DNA of 59,052 nt from assembly GCA_947475245.1 (NCBI GenBank), contig CANJLW010000027.1, forward strand, positions 1 to 59,052. The letters run 5' to 3'. The position numbers and the translations under genes were made by a program. Below are positions 8,937 to 17,616 of this stretch, one piece after another. A model generated the notes under the pieces. That model was not told the origin of the DNA. It worked only from the letters and a program-made list of their open reading frames with translations, and did no database searches. Source of the DNA: Acetobacteraceae bacterium (lineage in GTDB: Bacteria; Pseudomonadota; Alphaproteobacteria; Acetobacterales; Acetobacteraceae). The first letter of the stretch is position 1, and each line of letters starts with the position of its first letter.

Positions 8937-10130
8937 ATGACCGAACCAACCGGCCCATTAGCCGGCATCCGCGTCATCGATCTCACCGCCGTTGTGCTCG
9001 GCCCCTTCGCGACCCAGACCCTGGGCGATTGGGGTGCCGACGTGATCAAGATCGAAGCGCTGATCGGCGATACCGCCCGGAACTCCGGCGTGTTCCGCAA
9101 TCGCGGCATGGCATCGGTGTTTCTGCAGATCAACCGCAACAAGCGATCCGTCGCGCTGGATTTGAAGTCCGACGACGGAAAGGAAGTCCTGCGCCGTCTG
9201 ATCCCGACCGCCGATGTGATGGTCAGCAATATTCGCCCGGCGGGCATGGGTCGGCTGGGGTTCGGCTACGACGACTGCAAGGCCCTGAACCCTCGCCTGG
9301 TCTATGCCGTCGCGACCGGTTTCGGTCAGGACGGCCCCTGGCGCGCGCGCCCGGCGTTTGACGAAATCATCCAGGCAGCCAGCGGCTTCGCGTCCGCCAT
9401 GGGGTCGGACGACGCGCCGCAATTCGTGCCGACCCTGGCGGCGGACAAGCTGACGGGCATGGCCCTGGTGTCCGCCATCTGCGCCGCGCTGTACAGGCGC
9501 GAACGCAGCGGAGAGGGCCAGTTGGTCGAAGTGCCGATGATGGAAACCCTGACCGCGTTCAACAGCGTCGACATGATGGGCGGCATGAGCTTCGAACCCG
9601 CCATCGGCGCGCCGGGTTATCTGCGGATGCGCGAACGCAAGCCGGCGAAGACGAAGGATGGGTGGATGACGATGCTGCCCTATTCCACCGCGAACTGGTG
9701 CGCCTTTCTCGAAGCCGTGGGACGACCGGAACTGATCGACACGCTGTCGATCAAAGACCCCGTGAAACGCAATCAGAACATCGACGTGGTCTATGCCGAA
9801 ATGCGCGCCATCGCGCTGACCCGTACCAACGCGGAATGGCAAGAGTTACTGCTGCGCATCGACGTGCCGCACACCGCCTTTACCCGCATGACGGAGGTTA
9901 CCGAACAACCGCATCTGAAGGCTGTCGGCATGTTCCCGGTCTCCGACCATCCCACCGAAGGCGCGATCCGCGTCGCTCGGCCGCCCACGCGCTTTGCCGC
10001 CACGCCCGCCGACATGCGCCGGCCCGTGCCTCGGCTGGGCGAGCACACCGCCGAAATCCTGCGAGAGCTTGGTTTCAGCGACGGCGATATCGATGCGATG
10101 GTTGAACGCAAGAGCGCCGGGCGCGCGTGA
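8937..10130 (+). CDS. CaiB/BaiF (class III) CoA-transferase
   Basis: A 397-residue family III CoA-transferase. N-terminal LAGIRVIDLTAVVLGPFATQTLGDWGADVIKIE is diagnostic (split here by reading only), followed by LQINRNKRSVALDLKSD and the active-site region FDEIIQAASG with the presumed nucleophile Asp142. These enzymes move CoA between carboxylic acids through an aspartyl-CoA thioester. GGGGGAGCA precedes the ATG. It lies 22 bases after the carbamoylase and 76 bases before a TRAP binding protein, suggesting uptake and activation of an organic acid in one pathway (inference). Confidence 0.87.
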   Translation: MTEPTGPLAGIRVIDLTAVVLGPFATQTLGDWGADVIKIEALIGDTARNSGVFRNRGMASVFLQINRNKRSVALDLKSDDGKEVLRRLIPTADVMVSNIRPAGMGRLGFGYDDCKALNPRLVYAVATGFGQDGPWRARPAFDEIIQAASGFASAMGSDDAPQFVPTLAADKLTGMALVSAICAALYRRERSGEGQLVEVPMMETLTAFNSVDMMGGMSFEPAIGAPGYLRMRERKPAKTKDGWMTMLPYSTANWCAFLEAVGRPELIDTLSIKDPVKRNQNIDVVYAEMRAIALTRTNAEWQELLLRIDVPHTAFTRMTEVTEQPHLKAVGMFPVSDHPTEGAIRVARPPTRFAATPADMRRPVPRLGEHTAEILRELGFSDGDIDAMVERKSAGRA

Positions 10131-10206
10131 TTTTTTCTGTGCGATCTTAACCAATCGTCAAGTATTGATCGGCATCCTCCCGCGAAGCATTGCAGGAGAC
10201 CGCGCC

Positions 10207-11256
10207 GTGACTTTCCGTCGAAGCCTTCTCGCCGCCTGCGCGGCAACTCTGTTGGGCGGCCTGCCGCTGTCAGCCCAGGCCGCCGATTTCGTCTTGCGCT
10301 TCGGCAGTATCAACCTTTCCGGCACGCCTGCCTTTGAACAGGTGCTGGCGCCATTCGCCCGCAAGGTCGAAGAAGCCTCGGGCAATCGGATCGAAGTCGC
10401 TCTGAAGCCGATGGGCGGCTACGGCAAGCCCGCCGACCTGTTCAATATGACGGAACACGGCGACATCGAGATCGCCGCGACCGTGCAGGGCTACAATCCC
10501 GGCCGGTTTCCGCGTTCTTCGGTGATGGAACTGCCGATGATGTTCGACACCGCGAAAGGCGGGACGGAGGCGATGTGGAAGCTCTATAAAGAAGGGCTGA
10601 TCGATCAGGACTATGCGTCAGTCAAGGTGCTGGGTCTCTATGTCCTGCCGCCCTACGGCATCTTCACCTCCGGCAGGTCCATGCAGACCGCGCGCGATCT
10701 GCGCGGCATGCGTATCCGCACGCCAGGCCCCACGGTCGGGCTCGCACTGGCGCGTCTGGGCATGATCCCGTTGGGTATTCCCGTCGATATGATCGGTGAA
10801 TCGCTGTCCAACGGCACCGTCGATGCCATCACCTATGGCTGGGACTCCCTGACCACCAGCAAGGGCGTCGGCGACGGTCGTCTGATCGATCTGGTCAAGG
10901 TTGCGATCGACGTCAACTTCGCCGCGCCCGCCTTGATGGTCGTGATGAACCGCGCGAAATGGGAGGCGTTGCCCCCCGATCTGCAGGCGGTGATCGAAGC
11001 CCATGCCGGCGCGTTGACCCATGGCAATGCCCAATTGCGTGACGAGGGCGAGGCCGCCACCAAGGCCCGCATGAACGCCGATCCGAAATTCGTCAAGGTA
11101 ACGCTGACCGACGAAACCAGGGCCGATATCGAAAAGGCCGTTACGCCCGCCATCGCCGACTGGAAAGCATCCATGACGCGGCAGGGCATCGATGGAGAAC
11201 GCTTATACGCGCGGGCGCGCGAACTGGTGCGTCAGTTCCACACCGCGCAGCGTTGA
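10207..11256 (+). CDS. TRAP transporter substrate-binding protein, DctP family
   Basis: A 349-residue periplasmic binding protein. The GTG start is set by AGGAGA seven bases upstream and yields a clean signal peptide: FRRS n-region, hydrophobic core, and cleavage after SAQA. The mature part has the DctP pattern FEEVLAPFAR-like helix, [10 protein letters not shown], and the central [10 protein letters not shown] stretch where the conserved Arg binds the ligand carboxylate. There is no dctQ or dctM membrane gene in the window. It is followed after only 13 bases by a chemoreceptor gene, so it may serve as a sensory ligand carrier rather than (or besides) transport (inference). Confidence 0.85.
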   Translation: MTFRRSLLAACAATLLGGLPLSAQAADFVLRFGSINLSGTPAFEQVLAPFARKVEEASGNRIEVALKPMGGYGKPADLFNMTEHGDIEIAATVQGYNPGRFPRSSVMELPMMFDTAKGGTEAMWKLYKEGLIDQDYASVKVLGLYVLPPYGIFTSGRSMQTARDLRGMRIRTPGPTVGLALARLGMIPLGIPVDMIGESLSNGTVDAITYGWDSLTTSKGVGDGRLIDLVKVAIDVNFAAPALMVVMNRAKWEALPPDLQAVIEAHAGALTHGNAQLRDEGEAATKARMNADPKFVKVTLTDETRADIEKAVTPAIADWKASMTRQGIDGERLYARARELVRQFHTAQR

Positions 11257-11269
11257 CCGGGAGACCGCC

Positions 11270-13402
11270 ATGACCCAATCGACACGGCGTTTCGGCATTC
11301 GCGGACGCTTGCTGCTTGCCTTCGGCGCCATCGCGTCCGGCACGGTGGTTTGCGGTGTCGCATCGTGCCTGCTGTTCGCCCAGATCGGCGGCTTCGTCCG
11401 TGAACTCGCCACCAACAACATTCCCGAAGTCATTTCTACTCTGCAATTGCAGGCGGAGATCGGCAAGCTGATCGCCAGTGCCCCGGCCCTGTCGCGGGCG
11501 GAAACCGAAAATCAGCGCTCCGACCAATGGAATGCGCTGGAACAGCAGCAGGCCTTGGTCGCCAGGCAACTGGACGGGCTGGCGACGTTGCTGGGCGGAC
11601 CGCAGGAGGTCAAGGATATCGAGCGGTTCAATAACGAGTTGAATACGAAACTGACCGCATTGCACGACGCGGTCAGTCAGCGCCTGTCCGTCGCCGATCG
11701 GCGCAACGAGGCAGGCCGAGCGGGTCAGCGCGCTCTGGATAGGGTGCTGAAACTGATTTCGCAGGCGTTGGAAAATACGCAGTCGGACATCACGATGGCA
11801 TCGATGAATATCGGCGGCGACCCGGCGGGCACGACGCGTATCCTGCTGCATCTTGTTTCGCTCGAAGTCCCGTTGACACAGGCGCTGGCCGATCTGCGCG
11901 GCGCGGTGAACCAGGCGGCCAATCAGCTGGGGCGGGCAAGTCTGGCGACGGCGCCCGATATGGTGGCCGCGGCCAATCGAGAATTCGATATCGCGGCGGA
12001 CCGGGCGCGCGAACAACTCGATATCGCCGAGGGCCTGCGGCCGATTGAAGGCCTGCGCGCGGCGGTCGAAGCCGTGCTTGTGCGCGGCGGTCGGGGCAAC
12101 AGCATGTTCGTCCTGCGGAACCTGGAATTGCAGGCGCATCGCGAGGCGCGCCAGATCATGGAGAAAATCCAGGACGTCGCGGTGGCCCTTGGCGACGAAG
12201 TCACGCGACAGGTCGATGAAGTCCGCGCGGGCACGAAAGTGGCAACCGACCGATCCGACGATGCCGTGCGCGTCGGCACCATCGTTGCGATCGTCATTGC
12301 CGGCATCAGCGTGATCGGCGCCGTTCTGATCGTGTGGCTCTACATCGGGCGCAGCCTGGTCCGTCGCATCGTCGCACTGGACACGGTGATGAGCAGGCTG
12401 GCCGAGGGCGATCTGACCGTCGAACTTCCGATTGCCGCCAATCGCGACGAGGTCGATCACATGGCCGGCACCATCGCGGTGTTCAAGGCGAACGCGCAGA
12501 CGACCGAAGCGCTGCGCGCCGAACAGGAACGCGCGCGCCTGACGCGGGAAGAGCGCGCGGCGCGGATGGAAGGATTGGTGCTGAATTTCCAGTCCGGCCT
12601 CGCGGCTTTGGTCGGGGAAGTGACGACGGCGTCCGCCGATCTGGATGCAACGGCGCGATCTATGGCCACCATCGCCGATCGCGCCACCCAACAGACCGGC
12701 GCCGTCGCCAATTCGGCGGCCGAGGCCAGCGTGAATGTCGGCACCGTCGCGACGGCGGCGGAGGAACTGTCCGCCTCGATCTCGGAAATCGCCCGTCAGG
12801 TCGGCCAATCGACCGTCATCGCCCAGCGCGCCACGGAGGAAGCCACCCGCACCGACCGGGTCGTGGGCGATCTGTCGGAAGGTGCGCAAAAAATCGGCCA
12901 GGTGGTGAACCTGATTACCAGCATCGCCCGTCAGACCAATCTTTTGGCCTTGAATGCGACGATCGAGGCCGCCCGCGCCGGAGAGGCCGGCAAGGGCTTT
13001 GCGGTGGTCGCGAGCGAGGTCAAGGGTCTCGCCGCCCAGACCACCCGGGCGACGGAAGAGATCGGCCAGCAGATCGGTCAGATCCAGGGCGCGACGCACG
13101 AGGCGGCGGAGGCGGTTCACCGCATCGCGGCGATCATCGCCGAAGTCAGCGGCACGTTCACCTCCATTGCCGCGGCGGTCGATCAGCAGGGGGCAGCGAC
13201 ATCGGAAATCGCGCGCAACGTGCAGCAGGCCGCGCGGGGTACACAGGCGGTCACGGACACGATCGCCGATGTCAGTCAGGGGGCCACGGAGACAGGGGCC
13301 GCCGCGACGCAGGTGTTGGGTGCATCCGCCGCGTTGTCCGGTCAGGCCGGGCGGCTGCGCGCGGAAGTCGATGCGTTTATCGAGGGCGTGAAGGCCGCCT
13401 GA
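11270..13402 (+). CDS. Methyl-accepting chemotaxis protein with TorS-like sensory region
   Basis: Encodes 710 residues. First membrane segment at about 14-38, a ~290-residue all-helical periplasmic region, second membrane segment around 340-362 ([21 protein letters not shown]), a HAMP domain with the [12 protein letters not shown] pattern, then a long coiled coil with the signalling hairpin tip containing [18 protein letters not shown] and GKGFAVVA. The periplasmic start ([24 protein letters not shown]) resembles the helical sensor of TorS-like receptors, which detect a periplasmic binding protein rather than a free ligand; this is pattern-based. No C-terminal CheR pentapeptide. GGGAGA precedes the ATG. 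Likely co-transcribed with the TRAP binding protein. Confidence 0.86.
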   Translation: MTQSTRRFGIRGRLLLAFGAIASGTVVCGVASCLLFAQIGGFVRELATNNIPEVISTLQLQAEIGKLIASAPALSRAETENQRSDQWNALEQQQALVARQLDGLATLLGGPQEVKDIERFNNELNTKLTALHDAVSQRLSVADRRNEAGRAGQRALDRVLKLISQALENTQSDITMASMNIGGDPAGTTRILLHLVSLEVPLTQALADLRGAVNQAANQLGRASLATAPDMVAAANREFDIAADRAREQLDIAEGLRPIEGLRAAVEAVLVRGGRGNSMFVLRNLELQAHREARQIMEKIQDVAVALGDEVTRQVDEVRAGTKVATDRSDDAVRVGTIVAIVIAGISVIGAVLIVWLYIGRSLVRRIVALDTVMSRLAEGDLTVELPIAANRDEVDHMAGTIAVFKANAQTTEALRAEQERARLTREERAARMEGLVLNFQSGLAALVGEVTTASADLDATARSMATIADRATQQTGAVANSAAEASVNVGTVATAAEELSASISEIARQVGQSTVIAQRATEEATRTDRVVGDLSEGAQKIGQVVNLITSIARQTNLLALNATIEAARAGEAGKGFAVVASEVKGLAAQTTRATEEIGQQIGQIQGATHEAAEAVHRIAAIIAEVSGTFTSIAAAVDQQGAATSEIARNVQQAARGTQAVTDTIADVSQGATETGAAATQVLGASAALSGQAGRLRAEVDAFIEGVKAA

Positions 13403-13408
13403 TCGGGA

Positions 13409-13440
13409 AGCCGGCTTTCGTTCAGGCACGAAAGCCGGTT
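13409..13440. terminator. Bidirectional hairpin terminator
   Basis: Thirteen base pairs (13409-13421 with 13428-13440, one G-T pair) close a six-base TCAGGC loop between the convergent MCP gene and the 623-residue gene. The core CCGGCTTTCGT/ACGAAAGCCGG is perfect. There is no strong T-run, so it may act as a processing or blocking hairpin. Confidence 0.65.
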
Positions 13441-13446
13441 CGTCCG

Positions 13447-15318
13447 TCAGAATCCGAACATGTGGTCCAGCGAAAATCCGCCGGCATCGTCCATCAGGCC
13501 AGCATAGCCGAACAAGCGGCAGGTCGTATCGCGCACCAGCACATAGCCAAGCGGTCCGGCGGCGGCGATCCGATCGGCGGGGAACGCCAGATGCGGCCAG
13601 ACCATCGCCGATCCGGAACAGGCAATCGACAACGGTGCTTCCGCGATCATCTTGCCCGCGCCATCGTGCAATTGCAGCATCGTGGCGGATCGCGGGCGCC
13701 AGGGGCCGGATGCCGGGTAGATCAGCACGGTGAAGCTACGGCGTTTCGCATCGCCCAGGCGCAGAAACAGCCGCGTGGAAAGGCCGGGCGGCGGGCCGGA
13801 ATAGGATTGCGGCTCGTCCTTCCAGGTCATCGCGGTATTAAAGATATGGCCGCCGAAGCTGGATTCCGCGGCGTGGCCGGACTGGCGGTCTTCGTAGCGG
13901 AACAGCGCATGCGGCCAGCCGTCGGCCTCTCCGCCCTCGCGGAAATCGTAGACCAGTTCGGCGTGACCTTCCTCCAACCCGATGGCGTCGAAATCCAGCG
14001 CCACGTCGTGGTCGCGGTTCAGGCAGCCCAGGAACCGTTCGGCAACCTGACGGCCTTCGCGGTCGAACACATCGACCCGCAGAGGCAGGGTTTGCTGCGT
14101 CGTCGCCATGGGAGTCGGCTGCACGATGCTGCGGAAGCGTCCGCGCGGCAGGATCGGGAACGGCAGCAGATAGCCGCGCCCCATCTGCGGCGGCAGCGTC
14201 GCGATGGCCGGGTCGGGACGCAGGTTGTCGCGTTCGACATTCACATGCGCGATCCGTGTGCGCGGGCCGTGCGCGATCTCGTAGCGCGGGCGGACGACGT
14301 GGCGTCCGGCCCGCACCTCGATCTGCGCCGGCCAATGCACGTCGGGCAGCATGTCCGCCACGTTCAGCGCCACGGTGGCGAAGGGGCCGACGGGCCGGTC
14401 GAGAGTCACCGGCGTCTCCCGCCCCATGCGATCCAGCGCGACGGCACCCGCCGGGATGGGCGCCGCATGGCTGTTCTGAAGCCAGAGCACGACGGTTTCG
14501 CCCGGTGCCGGCGCGGGCAGGCCGGCGAAGCGGTCGGACGGCCAGGCATTGGCGTCATGTGTGCAGGACAGCGACGGGCCGTCGCCCCAGGCATAGGTAT
14601 CGAGCGCGTATTTCACCACGTCGTGCCCGGCTGCGCCGATCGCATGAATGAAAAGCTGCCCGGTGAAGGCGCCCAGCCCGAACCGCTGCCGCACTTCGCG
14701 GCTGTCAATGGCGAAGCCGCCCGGCCCTTCCGGCAGGCGCTGCTGCCACGTGGCCAGAACATGGCCGTCTGAATCGAACAGGCGCAGCCAGAGGCGGACC
14801 GCCCCGGCCCCGTGCGCGGCCCAGTAATTGGCCGAAACCAGCCGGGTCGACAGCCCGTCGGCGTCGCGGAAGAAGGCGAAATTGGTGGCGAAGTTCAGCT
14901 TATCCAGATAGCGCCCCGGATTGGACAGATGCGAGTCGGGCAGCTTCGTTTCGTCCAGCGTCAGCACGACCGTGTCCGCCGGCAGAAGATGGGCGATGCG
15001 CGCGACGATCTTCGCGGTATCGAAGGCCGCGACCAGCAAGGTCCGCACACCGCTGTCCGCCAGTTCGGTCAGGGGGCGCGACGGCAGTCCGGCGCGGATT
15101 GTGCCGATGGCTTCGGACTCATGCGTAAACAACGCGTCGATGCGGGTCGGATAGAGCGCGAACAGAGCCTCCGCGATGCCGTCGGGGTCGTAAACGCCGA
15201 CCGGTCCGGCAAGCTTGCCGTAAAGCCTGTCGATCGCTTCCGCCGCCAGCGGGTGCGCCAGCGCCTTGTAGATGACGTTGCCGCCGGCGCGCGCGTCGAA
15301 GGTTTGGATTTGCAGCAT
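13447..15318 (-). CDS. Large conserved-looking protein of unknown function, linked to ELM1 homologue
   Basis: Encodes 623 residues that I do not recognise. No signal peptide or membrane segment. The N-terminal ~170 residues look like an alpha/beta unit (PLAAEAIDRLYGKL, GVRTLLVAAFDTAKIVARIAHLLPADTVVLTLDE), and residues ~170-600 look like a series of beta-rich modules with many aromatic residues (VRLWLRLFDSDGHVLATW, RSFTVLIYPASGPWRPR). Coding quality is good: the frame is long, other frames are not, and a GAGG-type ribosome site precedes the ATG. It starts 12 bases after the ELM1-family gene, so both are probably one operon. Could be a surface-polysaccharide related protein given its partner (weak inference). 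Confidence 0.7.
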   Translation of the reverse strand: MLQIQTFDARAGGNVIYKALAHPLAAEAIDRLYGKLAGPVGVYDPDGIAEALFALYPTRIDALFTHESEAIGTIRAGLPSRPLTELADSGVRTLLVAAFDTAKIVARIAHLLPADTVVLTLDETKLPDSHLSNPGRYLDKLNFATNFAFFRDADGLSTRLVSANYWAAHGAGAVRLWLRLFDSDGHVLATWQQRLPEGPGGFAIDSREVRQRFGLGAFTGQLFIHAIGAAGHDVVKYALDTYAWGDGPSLSCTHDANAWPSDRFAGLPAPAPGETVVLWLQNSHAAPIPAGAVALDRMGRETPVTLDRPVGPFATVALNVADMLPDVHWPAQIEVRAGRHVVRPRYEIAHGPRTRIAHVNVERDNLRPDPAIATLPPQMGRGYLLPFPILPRGRFRSIVQPTPMATTQQTLPLRVDVFDREGRQVAERFLGCLNRDHDVALDFDAIGLEEGHAELVYDFREGGEADGWPHALFRYEDRQSGHAAESSFGGHIFNTAMTWKDEPQSYSGPPPGLSTRLFLRLGDAKRRSFTVLIYPASGPWRPRSATMLQLHDGAGKMIAEAPLSIACSGSAMVWPHLAFPADRIAAAGPLGYVLVRDTTCRLFGYAGLMDDAGGFSLDHMFGF

Positions 15319-15330
15319 TCTGATTCGCCT

Positions 15331-16266
15331 CTAAAGGCCCAGCCGCCGGCGCATCTCGTGCGCCGCCAGTGGGGTATCGTCGAGTGGAGTGACGGGCCAT
15401 TGGGTGAATTGCCCCTCGAACGGTCGAACCCTCCCGGTGCCCTGCATCGTCTTGATGAACAAACCCTGACGGCGGGATCGACCGGGCAGGGGCACGAACA
15501 TGACCGGCGCGGTGGTCGCGGCGGCTTCGGAGATCATCGAAACGCTGTCCTGCGTGACCAGGATCAGATCGGCCAGCGACAGCATCGCGAAATAGGGGTT
15601 GTCGCCGGTGAAATCCCACACCCAGCCGCCCAGCGGCTTCAGTGCCTCGGCGATCAAAGCGGTGACGGCAGGGTCGGTGCGCCGCGACGGTGTGACCATG
15701 ACGCCCGCGCCGGCCTTGACCAGTTTTGCCAGGTCCGCCGCAAGGCGACCGGCCACGGCCAGGTCCAGCCGATAGCGACCATTATTGCCGCCCAGCAACA
15801 CGGACACCAACGGGCGGGGCAGATGGGCGAAGCGCTCTCCCCAGCGATCCGCTTCTTCCGCCAGGCGCGTTGGGGTGACGCGGTGCAGCGCGGTGCGGGT
15901 GACGATCACGTTTGGACCGGTCAGTTCGTCGTGCTCGTTCGCGACGATCAGGTCAAAGCGCCTGATATCCATGCGCGGGTTCTGAATTTGTACGACCCTG
16001 TGCCCGGGATCGCGCAGGGCGGCGAGGATTGCGCCCGCCATGCCGCCGCAGCCGAAGATCAGGTCGGGCAGGGGGGATGGCAGCGCCTCGGCCACCACCG
16101 ACAGCGGTCTGGGCCAGAAGCGCGCGGGAAACCAGGACCAGGGCGGGGCAGGGGTCAGCGGACGGAACTCCGCGTTCAGTCCGGCGGCTTCCGTAAGGCC
16201 GAGCGCCTGCGACCTAAGGCCCATCAGGTTTTCGGACAGAATCAGCGGCGCTGTGTCCTGCGACAT
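15331..16266 (-). CDS. ELM1-family (mitochondrial fission ELM1/DUF1022) protein
   Basis: A 311-residue protein of the ELM1 group, a GT-B-like fold found in alphaproteobacteria and plant mitochondria. Signature segments are LMGLRSQALGLTEA near the N-terminus, GCGGMAGA, VQIQNPRM with FDLIVANEHDELTGPNVI, LLGGNNGRYRLD, and the late VTQDSVSMISEA plus GRSRRQGLF. Plant ELM1 recruits a dynamin; the bacterial role is not established. The ATG at 16266 is used; the open frame extends to a TTG at 16302 with no better ribosome site. It lies 74 bases downstream of the tmRNA gene on the same strand, so readthrough from the ssrA promoter is possible. Confidence 0.85.
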   Translation of the reverse strand: MSQDTAPLILSENLMGLRSQALGLTEAAGLNAEFRPLTPAPPWSWFPARFWPRPLSVVAEALPSPLPDLIFGCGGMAGAILAALRDPGHRVVQIQNPRMDIRRFDLIVANEHDELTGPNVIVTRTALHRVTPTRLAEEADRWGERFAHLPRPLVSVLLGGNNGRYRLDLAVAGRLAADLAKLVKAGAGVMVTPSRRTDPAVTALIAEALKPLGGWVWDFTGDNPYFAMLSLADLILVTQDSVSMISEAAATTAPVMFVPLPGRSRRQGLFIKTMQGTGRVRPFEGQFTQWPVTPLDDTPLAAHEMRRRLGL

Positions 16267-16290
16267 GGCGGGGCTTTTCCGCCCCTCGGC
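16267..16290 (-). promoter_or_regulatory. Small hairpin presenting the ribosome-binding tract of the ELM1 gene
   Basis: On the minus strand GGGGC and GCCCC form a perfect five-base-pair stem (16281-16285 with 16270-16274) whose six-base loop is GGAAAA, ending three bases before the ATG. The only purine-rich tract near the start is therefore in the loop. Whether it controls translation is not known. Confidence 0.35.
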
Positions 16291-16384
16291 GTCGGTCGTC
16301 AATCGGTTGGCACCATGGAAGCTGGTATGTTCGGAAAGTTGGGGGGCTTCTGTTGCCCGGCGCCCCCCGAGCCGCGCTTATCGC

Positions 16385-16420
16385 TTATGCAGCGACAGCG
16401 AGCGCCTGATTGTCATTGGC
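16385..16420 (-). other. ssrA: tmRNA proteolysis-tag reading frame (ANDNQALAVAA)
   Basis: Eleven codons beginning with the Ala resume codon and ending in TAA. The ANDN start and small hydrophobic AA end are the usual alphaproteobacterial degron pattern recognised by ClpXP. A longer minus-strand open frame that crosses the tmRNA is coincidental. Confidence 0.92.
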
Positions 16421-16504
16421 ACTTGTAGGTTGACCCGATAACGGCGGTATCATGCCGAGCAAAAGATGGGTCTTTACCACGCGTGTCGAGCCTGTTTCGC
16501 CCCC

Positions 16505-16537
16505 ATAGGCCCCTGGATGGATAGTTCCAGAGGGGTA
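16505..16537 (-). other. Internal transcribed spacer of permuted tmRNA
   Basis: Joins the encoded CCA of the acceptor piece to the 5' end of the coding piece. It can fold as CCCCT/AGGGG plus a CTGG/CCA inner stem. In permuted tmRNAs this segment is removed by processing, giving a two-piece molecule. Confidence 0.8.
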
Positions 16538-16591
16538 TGGTGGAGGCGCCGGGCACTGCCCCCGGGTCCACAACGCTTATTCCACGCACCG

Positions 16592-16621
16592 TTTATCGCC
16601 ATAGTCAGCAAGCTGACACAA
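16592..16621 (-). promoter_or_regulatory. Probable ssrA promoter
   Basis: Minus strand TTGTGT (16621-16616), 18-base spacer, GATAAA (16597-16592). Initiation about seven bases further places the 5' end just before the acceptor piece. Match to the sigma-70 consensus is moderate. Confidence 0.5.
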
Positions 16622-16633
16622 GGAACATAGGCG

Positions 16634-16663
16634 ATGACTGCCCCGAATGTAAGGGGCTATATA
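16634..16663 (+). promoter_or_regulatory. Probable thyX promoter giving a leaderless mRNA
   Basis: ATGACT (16634-16639), 18-base spacer, TATATA (16658-16663). The -10 ends seven bases before the thyX ATG, so transcription should start at or next to the A of the start codon. No Shine-Dalgarno sequence lies before the ATG, in agreement with leaderless translation. Confidence 0.55.
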
Positions 16664-16670
16664 CCGCCCC

Positions 16671-17609
16671 ATGACCCTGACACCGGAACAGGCGGCGGAA
16701 ATCGCCGCCCTGCGCGACCTGCGCGCCGACACCCGCCGCCCCACCGTCCCGGCGTTGGAGGCTATGCTGTATGAGGCGATCCCCGTCCTTGATCACGGCT
16801 TCGTGCGGGTCATCGACTATATGGGCGACGATGCGGCCATCGTGCAGGCGGCGCGCGTGTCCTATGGCCGCGGCACGCGCCGGGTGCAGGAAGACGCCGG
16901 GCTGATCCGCTATCTGATGCGCCATCGCCATTCGACCCCGTTCGAGATGTGCGAAATCAAATACCACATCAAACTTCCGATCTTCGTCGCTCGGCAGTGG
17001 ATCCGCCATCGCACCGCCAACGTGAACGAGTATTCCGCGCGCTATTCGATCATGGATCGCGAATTCTACATCCCGGCCCCCGAACATCTGGCCGCCCAAG
17101 CCGTAACCAATCGGCAGGGCCGGGGCGACGTGCTGGAAGGCGCCGAAGCCGCCCGCGTGCTGGACCTGCTGCGCGAGGATGCAACGCGGAACTACGACCA
17201 CTACGTCGATATGCTGAACGAGGACGAGGACGGCAACGCCCGCGATCCGTCGCGCCAGGGGTTGGCGCGCGAACTGGCGCGCATGAACCTGACGCTGAAC
17301 GCCTATACACAATGGTACTGGAAGACCGACCTCCACAACCTCTTCCACTTCCTGTCGCTGCGCGCCGACGCGCATGCTCAGTATGAGATTCGGGTTTATG
17401 CGGAAGCGATGCTGCGCTCGACGGACGCCTGGGTGCCGCTGGCCTGTCAGGCGTTCCGCGACTACCGCCTGGGCGCGGTGACGCTGTCCGCGCAGATGCT
17501 GCTGGTCGTCCGCAGGATGCTGGCCGGGGAGGCCGTGGATCAGGCCGGCAGCGGCCTGAACCGCCGGGAGTGGACCGAACTGATGGCGTCGCTGGGCAGA
17601 ACCGGCTGA
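16671..17609 (+). CDS. thyX: Flavin-dependent thymidylate synthase ThyX
   Basis: Encodes 312 residues that make dTMP from dUMP using methylenetetrahydrofolate and FAD/NADPH. The ThyX signature (RHRxxSxxEFSxR type) is present at R112[12 protein letters not shown]124; the C-terminal dUMP region is [17 protein letters not shown]. Length is slightly above the usual 220-300. It is divergent from ssrA, with a start apparently lacking a ribosome site, and convergent with the parvulin gene only seven bases away. Presence of thyX implies that no thyA is needed here, but thyA outside the window cannot be excluded. Confidence 0.95.
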   Translation: MTLTPEQAAEIAALRDLRADTRRPTVPALEAMLYEAIPVLDHGFVRVIDYMGDDAAIVQAARVSYGRGTRRVQEDAGLIRYLMRHRHSTPFEMCEIKYHIKLPIFVARQWIRHRTANVNEYSARYSIMDREFYIPAPEHLAAQAVTNRQGRGDVLEGAEAARVLDLLREDATRNYDHYVDMLNEDEDGNARDPSRQGLARELARMNLTLNAYTQWYWKTDLHNLFHFLSLRADAHAQYEIRVYAEAMLRSTDAWVPLACQAFRDYRLGAVTLSAQMLLVVRRMLAGEAVDQAGSGLNRREWTELMASLGRTG

Positions 17610-17616
17610 GCCGGCC

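Larger units (their letters stand above)
16341..16590 (-). ncRNA. ssrA: tmRNA, circularly permuted two-piece form
   Basis: Transfer-messenger RNA rescues stalled ribosomes. Reading the minus strand, the acceptor piece comes first: T-stem CCGGG/CCCGG with a seven-base loop GGCAGTG, acceptor strand CGCCTCC and an encoded CCA ending at 16538. A 33-base spacer (16537-16505) follows, then the coding piece starting GGGGGCG at 16504, whose first seven bases pair with CGCCTCC (one G-U). The D-side sequence is GAAACAGGCTCGAC. The tag reading frame (16420-16385) encodes ANDNQALAVAA and stops with TAA. A GGGGGGC/GCCCCCC hairpin (16368-16341) probably marks the 3' end. CACGC in the coding piece can pair with GCGTG in the acceptor piece as part of helix P2. 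The 5' end near 16590 is set by the promoter and is approximate. Confidence 0.93.

Noticed and set aside
11141-13429. 762-codon minus-strand frame antisense to the chemoreceptor
   Set aside because: Shadow of the MCP gene; no recognisable domain, low-complexity Arg/Asp/Gly content.
12334-14772. Plus-strand frame of 812 codons across the MCP end and the 623-residue gene
   Set aside because: Its composition is Arg/Gly-rich as expected of a GC-rich shadow frame. It crosses the terminator hairpin and overlaps two well-supported genes.
16385-16573. 62-codon minus-strand frame ending in ANDNQALAVAA
   Set aside because: It runs through the acceptor stem, spacer and coding piece of the tmRNA; only the last eleven codons are translated, as the tag.
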